Shown piece after piece: positions 17,006 to 26,234 of a stretch of 64,000 nt of DNA (the stretch's first letter is position 1; each line of letters starts with the position of its first letter). A model generated the notes under the pieces. The model searched no databases. It was given only the letters and a program-made list of their open reading frames with translations, and was not told the origin of the DNA. The position numbers were made by a program, and so were the translations under genes. Source of the stretch: Bacteroidota bacterium (lineage in GTDB: Bacteria; Bacteroidota; Bacteroidia; Bacteroidales; Prolixibacteraceae); assembly GCA_023251435.1 (NCBI GenBank), contig JAHEYU010000010.1, forward strand, positions 1-64,000, read 5' to 3'.

Positions 17006-17578
17006 CTACCCCAACTTCTTCATCACCCAGGCCATATTTTCGCCCAACGTGCGCATGGTTCTGATGCCTTCTTCATCTTTCAGCACATCGCCGGGAGCAC
17101 CTCCAAAAGCAAAATTCCAATAGCTCGATCCGGGAATGATCATCTGACTGATCAGGAAGAAATTATTGATGGTTTCGAAAGCATGTAAAGCGCCACCGCG
17201 ACGTTCAACAATTACAGCAGCACCCACTTTCCGGCGTAACAAATGTCCGTTTCCGCGGGTTACGTAGCCCGAAACATCAATCAGCGCTTTCATTTCGGTA
17301 GTAATGTCGGCAAAGTAAACCGGAGAACCCAAAATCATTCCATCAGCGGACACCATTTTAGCGATCACTTCATTCAGAAAATCATTTTTAATGTGGCAGC
17401 GGCCATCTTTTATTTCCCTGCATTTTCCGCAGGCGGTACAACCGTGAACCAGTTTTCCACCCAATTGGATGAATTCAGTTTCAATTCCTTCCTTTTCAAG
17501 TTCCTCAAATACCGTTTTGATGAGTATTTCAGTATTTCCGCCACGTCGTGGACTTCCGTTTATTCCGATGATTTTCAT
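17006..17578 (-). CDS. Flavodoxin-like NAD(P)H-dependent oxidoreductase / iron-sulfur flavoprotein
   Basis: 190 residues of the NADPH-dependent FMN reductase fold. The N-terminal 'IIGINGSPRRGGNTEIL' is the FMN phosphate loop, and 'GSPVYFADITTEMKALID' is the second flavin contact. Cys47, Cys50, Cys53 and Cys61 (C-x2-C-x2-C-x7-C) match the compact cluster motif of archaeal-type iron-sulfur flavoproteins, so it probably binds FMN plus a [4Fe-4S] cluster. Its 3' 138 bp are duplicated at 16145-16282. It follows the DUF4159 gene by 8 bp on the same strand. Confidence 0.88.
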   Translation of the reverse strand: MKIIGINGSPRRGGNTEILIKTVFEELEKEGIETEFIQLGGKLVHGCTACGKCREIKDGRCHIKNDFLNEVIAKMVSADGMILGSPVYFADITTEMKALIDVSGYVTRGNGHLLRRKVGAAVIVERRGGALHAFETINNFFLISQMIIPGSSYWNFAFGGAPGDVLKDEEGIRTMRTLGENMAWVMKKLG

Positions 17579-17586
17579 AGGTCAGA

Positions 17587-18240
17587 TTATTGATTGAACA
17601 CAAAAGAAATGATGTTTGCTCCCATCTGTAGGGCCTTCTGGCGAACATCTTCGGGGTCGTTGTGCACCGAACGGTCTTCCCAACCATCGCCTAAATCGCT
17701 TTCGAAACTGTAGAAACAAACCAGCCGTCCTTTATAAATCAGGCCGAAACCCTGTGCCGGTTTTCCTTCATGTTCATGTATTTTGGGCAACCCTTCTGCA
17801 AATCGATATTTCTGCGAATAAATTGGATGGCTAAAGGGTAATTCGATGAAATCCAGTTCAGGAAAAACCTTTTTCATTTCGCGACGGATAAACGGATCGA
17901 GACCGTAATTATCGCTGATATGCAAAAACCCACCAGCTTCGAGGTAGGTGCGCAAATTGCCTGCCTGTGCTTCTGAAAAAAACACATTTCCATGACCGGT
18001 TAAATCAACGTAGGCATAATTAAACAGATCGACACTTCCGGGTTCAACCGCACCGGCGACAGGATCGATATTTGTTTTCAGGTTATCGTTGCAAAAAGCA
18101 ATAAGGTTGGGCAATGCCGTGGGATTTGAATACCAGTCGCCACCACCATCGTATTTAAGCACAGCAATTTTAACCGAAGTGACTTGCGAAAATGCAATCA
18201 CCGGAAAGATCATAAGAAATATAAATACAAGTCTGTGCAT
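17587..18240 (-). CDS. DUF4159 exported protein
   Basis: 217 residues from the ATG at 18240, which places a good signal peptide (MHRLVFIFLMIFPVIAFS) at the N-terminus; an upstream ATG would add six residues. DUF4159 features include 'VLKYDGGGDWYSNPTALPNL', 'YAYVDLTGHGNVFFSEAQ' and 'GGFLHISDNYG'. The fold resembles a class I glutamine amidotransferase-like/ThuA domain, and the function is unknown. It is probably co-transcribed with the flavoprotein that starts 8 bp downstream. Confidence 0.8.
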   Translation of the reverse strand: MHRLVFIFLMIFPVIAFSQVTSVKIAVLKYDGGGDWYSNPTALPNLIAFCNDNLKTNIDPVAGAVEPGSVDLFNYAYVDLTGHGNVFFSEAQAGNLRTYLEAGGFLHISDNYGLDPFIRREMKKVFPELDFIELPFSHPIYSQKYRFAEGLPKIHEHEGKPAQGFGLIYKGRLVCFYSFESDLGDGWEDRSVHNDPEDVRQKALQMGANIISFVFNQ

Positions 18241-18417
18241 ATTTTCGATTTGCCTCAAAGATAAAAATAATGGATGGTTTCAGCGCCGGATTGAATTTGA
18301 ATTTCTGGCAGCGATGGATTTACTGAAATAATCACCAAATTTGCCGGTGCAGCTAACAGATTGAGAAACTAAACAACTTATTAAGTGTTTTAACCTGATG
18401 AATTCAAAACTTCAAAA

Positions 18418-19647
18418 ATGAAAAGCTTTACAACCCGGTCCCTCAATATACCTTACGCAAAGAAAGATCCTCACAATGCACTGGCCATGCCTATTTACGA
18501 ATCGGTTGCTTTTGAATTTGCATCGGCTGAAGATATCGCGGCCAATTTTCGCGGCGAATTACCAGCGCATACTTATTCGCGAACCAGCAATCCTACGGTC
18601 GAATACTTCGAAACCAAGGTAAAAACACTGACCAGCGCCCATCAGGTACTTGCATTATCTTCAGGAATGGCCGCTATTTCGGCTACCATGATGGCCATTT
18701 GTAAACAGGGCGACAACATTATTTCGGGGAAAAACCTTTTTGGGCATACACTTGCTCTGTTCGAACAAAGTTTGTCGGCTTACGGGCTCGAAACCCGTTT
18801 TGTTGACACCACTAAAACCGAATTGATTGAGCCGCTGATTGATGAAAATACACGGGCCATTTATTTTGAAACTGTGACCAATCCGCAACTCGAAATTGCC
18901 GACATCAGCCGTTTAGCCGAAATTGCGAACAAGCACAATATTTTACTGATTGCCGATAGTACAGTTACGCCACCTTCAGTTTTCAGTTCGAAATCTTTAG
19001 GCGTTCAGGTTGAAGTAATGTCAACCACAAAATTCATATCGGGTGGGGCAACAGCTGTTGGCGGACTGGTTATTGACAATGGATTGTACGATTGGAGTAA
19101 AAATCCGAATTGCCTGAAATTTGCTGAAAAATTTGGAAAAGATGCTTTTATCGCCCGTCTCCGGAAAAATTACTACCGCAATTTTGGAATGCCAATGACT
19201 GCTCATACAGCCAACTACATGATTGCCGGACTCGACATTCTGGAACTTCGGGTTGAACGATGCTACCAGAACTGTATGAAACTGGGCGAATACTTCAGGC
19301 CAAATTCAAAAGTTACGAGGGTTGATTATCCCGGATTGGAAGATTCTCCTTATTACGAATTGGCAAAGCAACAATTTAACGGAGTACCTGGATCGGTAAT
19401 GACTTTTGACCTGAAAAGTCAGGAAGAATGCTTCAAATTTATGAACCGGCTGAAAATTATTCGTCGCGCCACCAACCTGAACGACAACAAATCACTCATC
19501 ATTCATCCGTACTCTACAATTTATACTGAATTTTCGGAAAACGACCGCCTTGAAATGGGCATCCGCCCAACCATGATGCGTCTTTCGGTGGGAATTGAAG
19601 GTGCTGATGATTTGATTGCAGATATGGAGCAGGCGCTCGGGGAATAA
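18418..19647 (+). CDS. Cys/Met-metabolism PLP-dependent enzyme
   Basis: 409 residues of the cystathionine gamma-synthase / O-acylhomoserine sulfhydrylase / methionine gamma-lyase family (fold type I). The PLP lysine is Lys205 in 'VMSTTKFISGG'. 'TYSRTSNPTVEYFE' and 'LALSSGMAAISATMMAI' bind cofactor phosphate and substrate, and the Asp that contacts the pyridine nitrogen is in 'ILLIADSTVT'. Members carry out trans-sulfuration, direct sulfhydrylation or gamma-elimination; the exact reaction cannot be fixed from sequence. No other sulfur gene adjoins it. Confidence 0.85.
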   Translation: MKSFTTRSLNIPYAKKDPHNALAMPIYESVAFEFASAEDIAANFRGELPAHTYSRTSNPTVEYFETKVKTLTSAHQVLALSSGMAAISATMMAICKQGDNIISGKNLFGHTLALFEQSLSAYGLETRFVDTTKTELIEPLIDENTRAIYFETVTNPQLEIADISRLAEIANKHNILLIADSTVTPPSVFSSKSLGVQVEVMSTTKFISGGATAVGGLVIDNGLYDWSKNPNCLKFAEKFGKDAFIARLRKNYYRNFGMPMTAHTANYMIAGLDILELRVERCYQNCMKLGEYFRPNSKVTRVDYPGLEDSPYYELAKQQFNGVPGSVMTFDLKSQEECFKFMNRLKIIRRATNLNDNKSLIIHPYSTIYTEFSENDRLEMGIRPTMMRLSVGIEGADDLIADMEQALGE

Positions 19648-19794
19648 ACTATTATTGACTAAGATTTCCAATTCAGTAAAAATCCTCCAAATAAGTAGGG
19701 TAAACCCATTTGTAATTGTATCAGGTTAAAAGTTGTAAACCGCAGCAAAAAACCGATAGCAAAAATTTTATTCGAAAGGTCAGGAAAATAAAGG

Positions 19795-20325
19795 ATGAAG
19801 GTATTATCGGATAAAAATCAGACTGAAACCGGACTTACCAAAGTCGGTTTTGAGCAGTTATTTGATGCTTATTACGACGAGCTTCAGCATTTTATTTATT
19901 TCAAATCGGGCGATACCGATGTGGCCGAAGACATTGTTCAGGATGTTTTTTTAAAGGTTTGGGAAATGAGATCGACAGTGAGGGGCGAAACAGCCCGGGC
20001 ACTACTTTACACCATTGCGGCCAATCTGTTCTCGAACCGGTATAAACGAATGAAGCTGAATCTCAAACTCCAGCAAAGTATTGTTGAAGACCGGACTTTC
20101 GAGACTCCTGAATTTGAAATGGAAATAAAGGAATTTGACCGGAAATTACAGCGGGTAATTTCTGAACTTAACGAAAACAACCGAACTGTTTTCCTGATGA
20201 ACAGGATGGATCAGATGACTTATAACGAAATAGCAGCCAGCCTCAACATTAGCGTAAAAGCAGTCGAAAAAAGAATGAAAAAGGCATTGGAGCACGTTCG
20301 GAAAGAAATAGAACAAAAATTTTAA
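19795..20325 (+). CDS. ECF RNA polymerase sigma factor
   Basis: 176 residues with sigma region 2 ('QLFDAYYDELQHFIYFKSGD', 'EDIVQDVFLKVWE', about 24-65) and region 4 ('FLMNRMDQMTYNEIAASL...VKAVEKRMKKALEHVRK', about 130-172). It lacks regions 1 and 3, as ECF sigma factors do. The FecR anti-sigma gene begins 3 bp after its stop with a GTG, and a TonB-dependent receptor follows, so this is a FecI-like unit in which the receptor signals substrate to the sigma factor. Confidence 0.93.
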   Translation: MKVLSDKNQTETGLTKVGFEQLFDAYYDELQHFIYFKSGDTDVAEDIVQDVFLKVWEMRSTVRGETARALLYTIAANLFSNRYKRMKLNLKLQQSIVEDRTFETPEFEMEIKEFDRKLQRVISELNENNRTVFLMNRMDQMTYNEIAASLNISVKAVEKRMKKALEHVRKEIEQKF

Positions 20326-20328
20326 GCG

Positions 20329-21225
20329 GTGGAAAAGGGTAAAAAGGGACATATTGATCATTTAGATTTTTCAAAAGCGCATTTTGATCATCTGACGACT
20401 GACGAAAAGATTGAGACTTTCGTTCAGGCTTACCGCGTTCCACAAAAAAGAAGCAAGGTAGATGCGCTGGAATTACTCCGCGAAAAACTTGACAAAAAAA
20501 ATACAGAAAAACCCACCCGAAACCTCCGGATTTACTGGTCGGCTGCGGCTTCAATTGCGTTGATTGCGCTATTAACCACCGTTTATTTTTACACCACTAC
20601 ACCCAGCCATATTATTGCCAGCAGAGGCCAGCACATTGAATATTCATTGCCCGACGGGTCTGAAGTGACTGTAAATGCCGAATCGAAACTTAGTTTTTCA
20701 AAATCTGCTTTTACTGAAAAACGTACCCTGAAACTCGAAGGCGAAGCATATTTTTCGGTTCGGAAAGGAAACCCATTTGTGGTTGAAACCAAACTGGGAA
20801 GAGTTGAAGTGCTGGGGACAACGCTAAATGTGTATGCCCGAGATAACGAACTGAGCGTTTCGTGTTTAACCGGAAAAGTAAAAATCACAGCCAACGGCCA
20901 AACCGTAATAATTGAGCCCGGCGAAATGGCTGAATTGGTTGCCGGAACGCTCAAAAAAGCCACCAATATCAACCCCGGCCAAATGGCTGGATGGAGAAGC
21001 GGAGAATTTCATTTTGACAACATACCTTTAATTTCTATTTTTGAGGAAATTGAACGTCAGTTCAACGTAAAAATTACAACAAAGGGGCTGGAGAACCGTT
21101 TCTACACCGGCGGTTTCACAAATGAGAATCTGACTGAAGCGCTCGAAATGGTTTGCTTACCGATGCAATTGGACTATGAAATCAAAAACGGGAACAAAAT
21201 CAGAATTGAACCAAAGACGAAGTAA
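20329..21225 (+). CDS. FecR-family anti-sigma factor
   Basis: 298 residues from a GTG codon 3 bp after the sigma stop. A cytoplasmic N-terminus (about 1-67) precedes one transmembrane helix ('IYWSAAASIALIALLTTVYF', about 68-88). Then come a periplasmic FecR domain ('HIEYSLPDGSEVTVNAESKL', 'VEVLGTTLNVYAR') and a C-terminal DUF4974 domain ('FDNIPLISIFEEIERQFNV'). It would hold the sigma factor inactive until the receptor's STN domain contacts it. It overlaps the receptor gene by 50 nt. Confidence 0.93.
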   Translation: MEKGKKGHIDHLDFSKAHFDHLTTDEKIETFVQAYRVPQKRSKVDALELLREKLDKKNTEKPTRNLRIYWSAAASIALIALLTTVYFYTTTPSHIIASRGQHIEYSLPDGSEVTVNAESKLSFSKSAFTEKRTLKLEGEAYFSVRKGNPFVVETKLGRVEVLGTTLNVYARDNELSVSCLTGKVKITANGQTVIIEPGEMAELVAGTLKKATNINPGQMAGWRSGEFHFDNIPLISIFEEIERQFNVKITTKGLENRFYTGGFTNENLTEALEMVCLPMQLDYEIKNGNKIRIEPKTK

Positions 21226-23851
21226 TTTTTTACTTCACATTCCCTTGTTCCTGATTTTGCTTTTCACATTTCTTCCTAACGGCAGTTTTGGTCAGCCTTC
21301 AAGCCTTCATTTCAACAACACCAATCTTTCTGAAGCATTGCTTCAGGTTTCAAAAATCCTGAATTTTACGGTTGCTTTCGACTCCAAAGAAATGGAGAAA
21401 CACCAGGTTTCAGGAGCTTATAATTTACTTAATCCCGAAGATATTTTAGCCCAACTTCTCCGGAATACCGGGTTCAAAGCTGAAAAGAAATTCGGCAACT
21501 ACCTGATTATTCCTGAAACTCCGAAACTGGCTCCGGCGACTCCTGTCTTTTGCCGGATTTCGGGATTGGTAACCGATCAGATTTCAGGAGAACAACTGCC
21601 CCACGCCAGCGTTTTTCTTCCTACGCAGAATTTATTCCTCGCCACTTCGGTAAACGGAACTTTTACTTTCCGAATTCCTGTGGTAAAATCGCTGCGGTTG
21701 AACATTCAATACATGGGTTATCAATCGGTTGACAGCACATTTGCTATAACCGATACCACGACCATTCTCACTTTAAGGATGAAGCAGAAAAACATGGAAC
21801 TGGAGCAGGTTCAGGTACGGAAAGCCCGACTGAAAATGATCGATCAAAACAAAGAAGCCAGCCATTCGACCATTAATCCTGTGGGTTTTGTGAATCTTCC
21901 CAATATGGGCGAAACCGATATTTTCCGCACCATTCAGCTGTTACCGGGTGTTGGTTATGCTGAAAATTCTTCGGCCCTGAATATTCGCGGGGGAACTGCC
22001 GACCAAAACCTGGTGCTTTTCGACGGCTTTACACTGTATAATCTCGACCATTTCTTCGGAACTTTCTCGTCTATTAATCCAAATGTGGTGAAAGACATTC
22101 AGATTTTCAAAGGTGGATTCGATTCGCGCTATGGTGAACGGCTTTCAGGAATTATTGACATTACAGGCAAAACCGGGAACAAATATAGCCCCAAAGTTAG
22201 CGGCGGACTTAACCTGATCAGCGCCAACCTGACAACTGAACTGCCCATTTCAGAAAAGTTGACACTGGTTTTAGCCGGAAGGCGCTCTTATGCCGATATT
22301 TATTCGAGTTATCTGGCAGATGCACTGCACGAAAACCAGGTTGAGGATATTAGTCTGCCAACCAGCAGCAACAGCATTGTGCTCCTGGAACCGGGCTATT
22401 ATTTTTACGATTACAACGGCAAACTGACTTTCAGTAAAAGCGAACAGGAAAAAATGTCGGTGAGTGTTTTCGGGGGAAAAGATTTTTTGTCGGGCACAGG
22501 TGAAGGCAAAATCAAGCAGGCCTATTCAAAAACCAACAACGATGCCGACTGGGGAAATTATGGGTTCAGCTTTTCGTGGATTAAACAATGGAAAGAGAAT
22601 TTCTTCTCCAATTTGCAGGTTGGATATTCGGGCTACCAGAACCAGTATGCCGAACAAACCGAGGTAACTACGAAAAAAGGAAAGAACACAACTACTACTT
22701 TATTCGACACTTACGAAAAAAACGAACTCAACGACTTTTCGGCCTCGCTGCGAAATGAGTTTTCGCTCGGACTAAAAAATACGGTGGATTTTGGGTTTCA
22801 GACCAAGTACAATGAATTTACCTACCTAAAAAATGCCGGAACTGATGCCTATTACTCCGACATTGCCAATTCATCGTGGCTCTATTCCTCGTTTTTGCAA
22901 TTGAATACGCAGGCCGTTAAAAACCTGAATATAAAGCTTGGCGGAAGAATGAGCGGATACAATCAATCAGGAAAACTCTATTACGAACCACGCTTTTCGG
23001 CTAATTACCGTATTGCCGACCTTGTTAATCTGAAATTTGCCACCGGAAGGTATTACCAGTTTCTGAGCAAGGTAGCTCCTACCCAATCGTATGGTTACAA
23101 CCGCGATTTCTGGGTAATTGCCGATGACGATAAACATCCGGTTTTGTCATCCGATCACTTTATTGGGGGTGCGACCTTCACTTACAAACGGTTTTCGCTG
23201 GATGCCGAAGCCTATTTTAAAACCCTCGACGGGCTCCAGCTTTTCCTTTATATCCCGCCATTTCAGAAAAATGTGGATCCCGGGAGTTTTATACCACCGG
23301 GGCAGGCAAAAAAAATACAGCTTCCAAGTAAGTTTATTTCAGGGACTGGACAAGCGATGGGAATCGACCTTTTGCTGAAGTACGAAAGCAGTCGGTTCAC
23401 AAGCTGGATAGCCTATTCGCGGAGCAAAGCCATTCGCAATTTTGCTGAAATAAATAACAATGAAGATATTCCGGCATCGTTCGACAAAGCCCACGAATTA
23501 AAATGGACCAACCTGCTGACGCTTGGCAAATGGAACTTCTCCGGAACGTGGATTTACTCTACCGGACAGGCCTACGTTCAAAACCAAAAGGTTGACAATA
23601 CTTTAACCGCCCGATTTACTTACGATCGTCTGCCCGATTTTAAACGCTTGGATCTTGCGGCCAATTACAATCTACAGATTCAAAAGATTAGGATTAAATT
23701 GGGAATGTCGGTCATAAATGTGCTAAATCAGGAAAATTTCAATGATATTTATTCGCGCGATTTTAATTTCGACAGCACCACTTTTAACGAAACCACCTAC
23801 GTCCGGTCACTTGGAATCACACCTAATTTCTTTGTGAGTTTTCAGTACTGA
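21176..23851 (+). CDS. TonB-dependent receptor with STN and carboxypeptidase-like domains
   Basis: 891 residues. An exported N-terminus (hydrophobic core about 20-37, 'PLFLILLFTFLPNGSFG') is followed by an STN signalling domain (about 40-110, 'ALLQVSKILNFTVAFDS'). Next come a carboxypeptidase-regulatory-like domain (about 120-215), a plug ('LNIRGGTADQNLVLFDG' with 'GFDSRYGERLSGIIDI') and the outer-membrane barrel ending '...NFFVSFQY' with a terminal aromatic. There is no SusD partner, so an iron chelate, cofactor or small ligand is likelier than a glycan (inference). The STN domain and the sigma/FecR pair upstream point to transcriptional signalling. Confidence 0.92.
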   Translation: MKSKTGTKSELNQRRSNFLLHIPLFLILLFTFLPNGSFGQPSSLHFNNTNLSEALLQVSKILNFTVAFDSKEMEKHQVSGAYNLLNPEDILAQLLRNTGFKAEKKFGNYLIIPETPKLAPATPVFCRISGLVTDQISGEQLPHASVFLPTQNLFLATSVNGTFTFRIPVVKSLRLNIQYMGYQSVDSTFAITDTTTILTLRMKQKNMELEQVQVRKARLKMIDQNKEASHSTINPVGFVNLPNMGETDIFRTIQLLPGVGYAENSSALNIRGGTADQNLVLFDGFTLYNLDHFFGTFSSINPNVVKDIQIFKGGFDSRYGERLSGIIDITGKTGNKYSPKVSGGLNLISANLTTELPISEKLTLVLAGRRSYADIYSSYLADALHENQVEDISLPTSSNSIVLLEPGYYFYDYNGKLTFSKSEQEKMSVSVFGGKDFLSGTGEGKIKQAYSKTNNDADWGNYGFSFSWIKQWKENFFSNLQVGYSGYQNQYAEQTEVTTKKGKNTTTTLFDTYEKNELNDFSASLRNEFSLGLKNTVDFGFQTKYNEFTYLKNAGTDAYYSDIANSSWLYSSFLQLNTQAVKNLNIKLGGRMSGYNQSGKLYYEPRFSANYRIADLVNLKFATGRYYQFLSKVAPTQSYGYNRDFWVIADDDKHPVLSSDHFIGGATFTYKRFSLDAEAYFKTLDGLQLFLYIPPFQKNVDPGSFIPPGQAKKIQLPSKFISGTGQAMGIDLLLKYESSRFTSWIAYSRSKAIRNFAEINNNEDIPASFDKAHELKWTNLLTLGKWNFSGTWIYSTGQAYVQNQKVDNTLTARFTYDRLPDFKRLDLAANYNLQIQKIRIKLGMSVINVLNQENFNDIYSRDFNFDSTTFNETTYVRSLGITPNFFVSFQY

Positions 23852-23852
23852 T

Positions 23853-23887
23853 AAAAAAAGGCTGTCACCATTTTCTGATGACAGCCT
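23853..23887 (-). terminator. Intrinsic terminator of the DUF4382 gene, shared intergenic hairpin
   Basis: The stem AGGCTGTCA / TGACAGCCT (23859-23867 and 23879-23887) has an 11-nt loop and seven A residues on its low-coordinate side. Read on the minus strand this is a hairpin followed by a T-run, suited to end the DUF4382 transcript. It starts 2 bp after the stop of the receptor gene and may also stabilise that message. Confidence 0.8.
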
Positions 23888-23949
23888 ACTGACCAAATGA
23901 ACTACTTTTCTGAACTTTTTGGGGAAAGTATTCTCTTAAGTTTTTAAAT

Positions 23950-24813
23950 CTACTTGATCAAAGTAAAATTCTGAACGGTTTTTTCCCTGGCCTTCACAAT
24001 TATCTGATCAACTATTACACCGATGTAACCTTCTTTTTCGCAAACCATCTTATAAGTTCCGGCAGGCAGGCCAATCAATGCATAAGCACCGGTTTTATCG
24101 GTCAGCGCCGAACTGAAAACTGTGTCGGCACGGATGATCTGAACATGTGCTTCAGCAACCGGAGTTGTAGCGTTTTCTGAAACTTTACCTTCAATAATCC
24201 CGCTGTATTTTTGCACCATTGCGCGAAGTACCGGTTTGAAGATGAAACCTTTTATTCCATCAGGTTTCTTCGTATTTCCCTGAACAATAAAGGATTTACT
24301 CACATCAAAATCGAGTACAACTTCACTTTCCACGTCACTTTCAATCACCAATTCCGGAGATAATTTAATTTTCAAACCACTCGAAGTTCCGCCTGGAATT
24401 TTCAGGTCGAAGTTAGTTCCGTCTTTAAGAATAATTTCTGCATCTGTCACATGGAGACGCAGCAGATCATACGATCCAACTTCAATATCCATGCTAAGTA
24501 ACTCTGCTGTAACTCCGTTCTGCAAATCGAGCAAATTGAAATCTTTTCCTTCGCCTTCATACAAAACCGTGTAAAGAGATAGTTTATCAGCTTCAACTTC
24601 AGTAGCCGTTTCCGGTGCAACTGTCCTTATTTCAATCTTATCAATGGTTACCAAAGCCTTATCGACCAAACTAACCGGGAAAGGTGCATCAGTAAGTTTT
24701 AACACAACTGTTCCTTTTCCGCCGTTATCTGAATTACCAATTTTCTCACATGATGTTGCCAGAATCATAATACCGGCTAAAACAATCAATCCCTTTTTAA
24801 ATAAATTTTTCAT
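23950..24813 (-). CDS. DUF4382 lipoprotein with carboxypeptidase regulatory-like domain
   Basis: 287 residues. The signal peptide ends in a lipobox with Cys22 ('MILATSCEK'). A DUF4382 domain (about 34-185; 'GTVVLKLTDAPFP', 'VTIDKIEI') precedes a C-terminal carboxypeptidase regulatory-like beta-sandwich (about 207-285; 'GIIEGKVSENATTPVAEAHV', 'GLPAGTYKMVCEKEGY'). It is a predicted cell-envelope lipoprotein of unknown role. Convergent with the TonB receptor, it has its own terminator at 23853-23887. Confidence 0.85.
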   Translation of the reverse strand: MKNLFKKGLIVLAGIMILATSCEKIGNSDNGGKGTVVLKLTDAPFPVSLVDKALVTIDKIEIRTVAPETATEVEADKLSLYTVLYEGEGKDFNLLDLQNGVTAELLSMDIEVGSYDLLRLHVTDAEIILKDGTNFDLKIPGGTSSGLKIKLSPELVIESDVESEVVLDFDVSKSFIVQGNTKKPDGIKGFIFKPVLRAMVQKYSGIIEGKVSENATTPVAEAHVQIIRADTVFSSALTDKTGAYALIGLPAGTYKMVCEKEGYIGVIVDQIIVKAREKTVQNFTLIK

Positions 24814-24977
24814 GACTTTTCTGTTTTAAATGAATTCTTTCTGAAAACCAACGATGGCTTATTTTTCGTGGTTTCACTATATAGTCCTGAAATGCAAAAT
24901 ACCCTACCTAAAAATGAGGAAATAGTAAATTGATTATTTGGCGGCAATGAAAGCCAAAATAGTTAATACAGATGCAA

Positions 24978-25682
24978 TTAAATATCGTTCAGCAAGTTAA
25001 AAGTATGACAGGCCACCACTCCGGCAGTTTCGGTACGCAGGCGGCTATTGCCCAAACTCACAGGCTTAAACCCTGATTTAATAGCCAGTTCTATTTCTTC
25101 GGAAGAAAAATCGCCTTCGGGTCCGATTAAAATAAGGTAATTCTGATTTGGAACAATCAAGTTCTTTAGCAAATCGCGGTGCTGATCGTCACAATGCGCA
25201 ATAAACTTCTGTCCTTCAAATGGCTGAGCAATCAAATCACTAAATTTTGTCAATTCATCCAATTGCGGCAAAAAAGCTTTCAGCGACTGTTTCATGGCCG
25301 AAACCATTACTTTTTCGAGTCGTTCATGCTTAATGTCTTTGCGCTCCGAATGCCTGCAAAGTAACGGTGCTATCCGGTTGATGCCAATTTCGGTGGCTTT
25401 CTCCAAAAACCATTCTGTTCTTTCTATATTTTTTGTTGGCGCAATAGCAACGTGAACCTGAAAATTCCGAAGACCAAAGTTCAGTTCAGATTTAATGACA
25501 TTTACGACGCAGCGTTTTGGATTTGGATCGGTAATTTCAGCAGTAAAAAAACCGCCGCGACCATCAACCAGAATTATTTCATCGCCCTTTTCCAACCGCA
25601 AAACACGAACGCAATGTTTTGACTCCGATTCGTCGAGCATATAAGTGTTTCCGGAAAGTTCGGGCGTATAAAAAATATGCAT
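24978..25682 (-). CDS. rsmE: 16S rRNA m3U1498 methyltransferase
   Basis: 234 residues from the ATG at 25682 (MHIFYTPELSG); a longer frame reaches back into the upstream gene but lacks homologous sequence. An N-terminal PUA-like domain ('ESKHCVRVLRLEKGDEIILV') is followed by the SPOUT knot: 'PTKNIERTEWFLEKATEIGI', 'LLCRHSERKD', 'LIGPEGDFSSEEIELA' and 'SLGNSRLRTETAG'. RsmE methylates N3 of U1498 in the small ribosomal subunit using SAM. It starts 1 bp after the sixA-like stop. Confidence 0.93.
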   Translation of the reverse strand: MHIFYTPELSGNTYMLDESESKHCVRVLRLEKGDEIILVDGRGGFFTAEITDPNPKRCVVNVIKSELNFGLRNFQVHVAIAPTKNIERTEWFLEKATEIGINRIAPLLCRHSERKDIKHERLEKVMVSAMKQSLKAFLPQLDELTKFSDLIAQPFEGQKFIAHCDDQHRDLLKNLIVPNQNYLILIGPEGDFSSEEIELAIKSGFKPVSLGNSRLRTETAGVVACHTFNLLNDI

Positions 25683-25683
25683 A

Positions 25684-26175
25684 TTACAACAATTTTGGAA
25701 CAAACTGAAAGGCCACCTTTCCAGCACGGGCGCTTACATCTGCCCATTTTTCAACCTGAAAGTCGAGGGCAACTGTCGAGCAGGTGGGCATATCGGCGTT
25801 GAAATACTTTACCAGATTGTAAACCAGGTAATAAACCGATGGATTATGCCCAAAAATAAAGACAGTTTGTACATCTTCAGGCAATTGCTGAATGAGGTCG
25901 ATAAAATCCTGTGTACTTGCACCTTCATAAAAATCGGGTTCCTGTCGGATTAATTCATATTTATAACCGAGATTTTTACTGAAAATGCTGGCAGTGTGCA
26001 TCGTTCTGGTTGCCGGACTGGCAATCATCAGACCGGCATTAATTCCCATTTCCTTTAACCGCAAACTAATTTTGTTGGCATCGTCAATTCCCCGGTCGGT
26101 AAGGTCGCGACGGAAATCATCGTCGTAACCATACGGAACTGATTTTGCATGTCGGACAATAATTACTCGTTTCAT
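25684..26175 (-). CDS. SixA-like histidine phosphatase
   Basis: 163 residues of the histidine phosphatase superfamily. The catalytic RHA motif is in 'VIIVRHAKSVPYG' (His8), with 'LTDRGIDDANKISLRLK', 'IASPATRTMHTASIF' and the second active-site His in 'VFIFGHNPSVYYL'. SixA dephosphorylates phosphohistidine on HPt/phosphorelay or PTS proteins. It is co-transcribed with rsmE and diverges from the phosphoesterase gene at 26235, so a shared promoter region is expected at 26176-26234. Confidence 0.85.
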   Translation of the reverse strand: MKRVIIVRHAKSVPYGYDDDFRRDLTDRGIDDANKISLRLKEMGINAGLMIASPATRTMHTASIFSKNLGYKYELIRQEPDFYEGASTQDFIDLIQQLPEDVQTVFIFGHNPSVYYLVYNLVKYFNADMPTCSTVALDFQVEKWADVSARAGKVAFQFVPKLL

Positions 26176-26234
26176 TGTTAATTGTTTTGTGCAAAATTAA
26201 TCTATTTTTAGCTCGTTGGTAAATCAATTTTATA

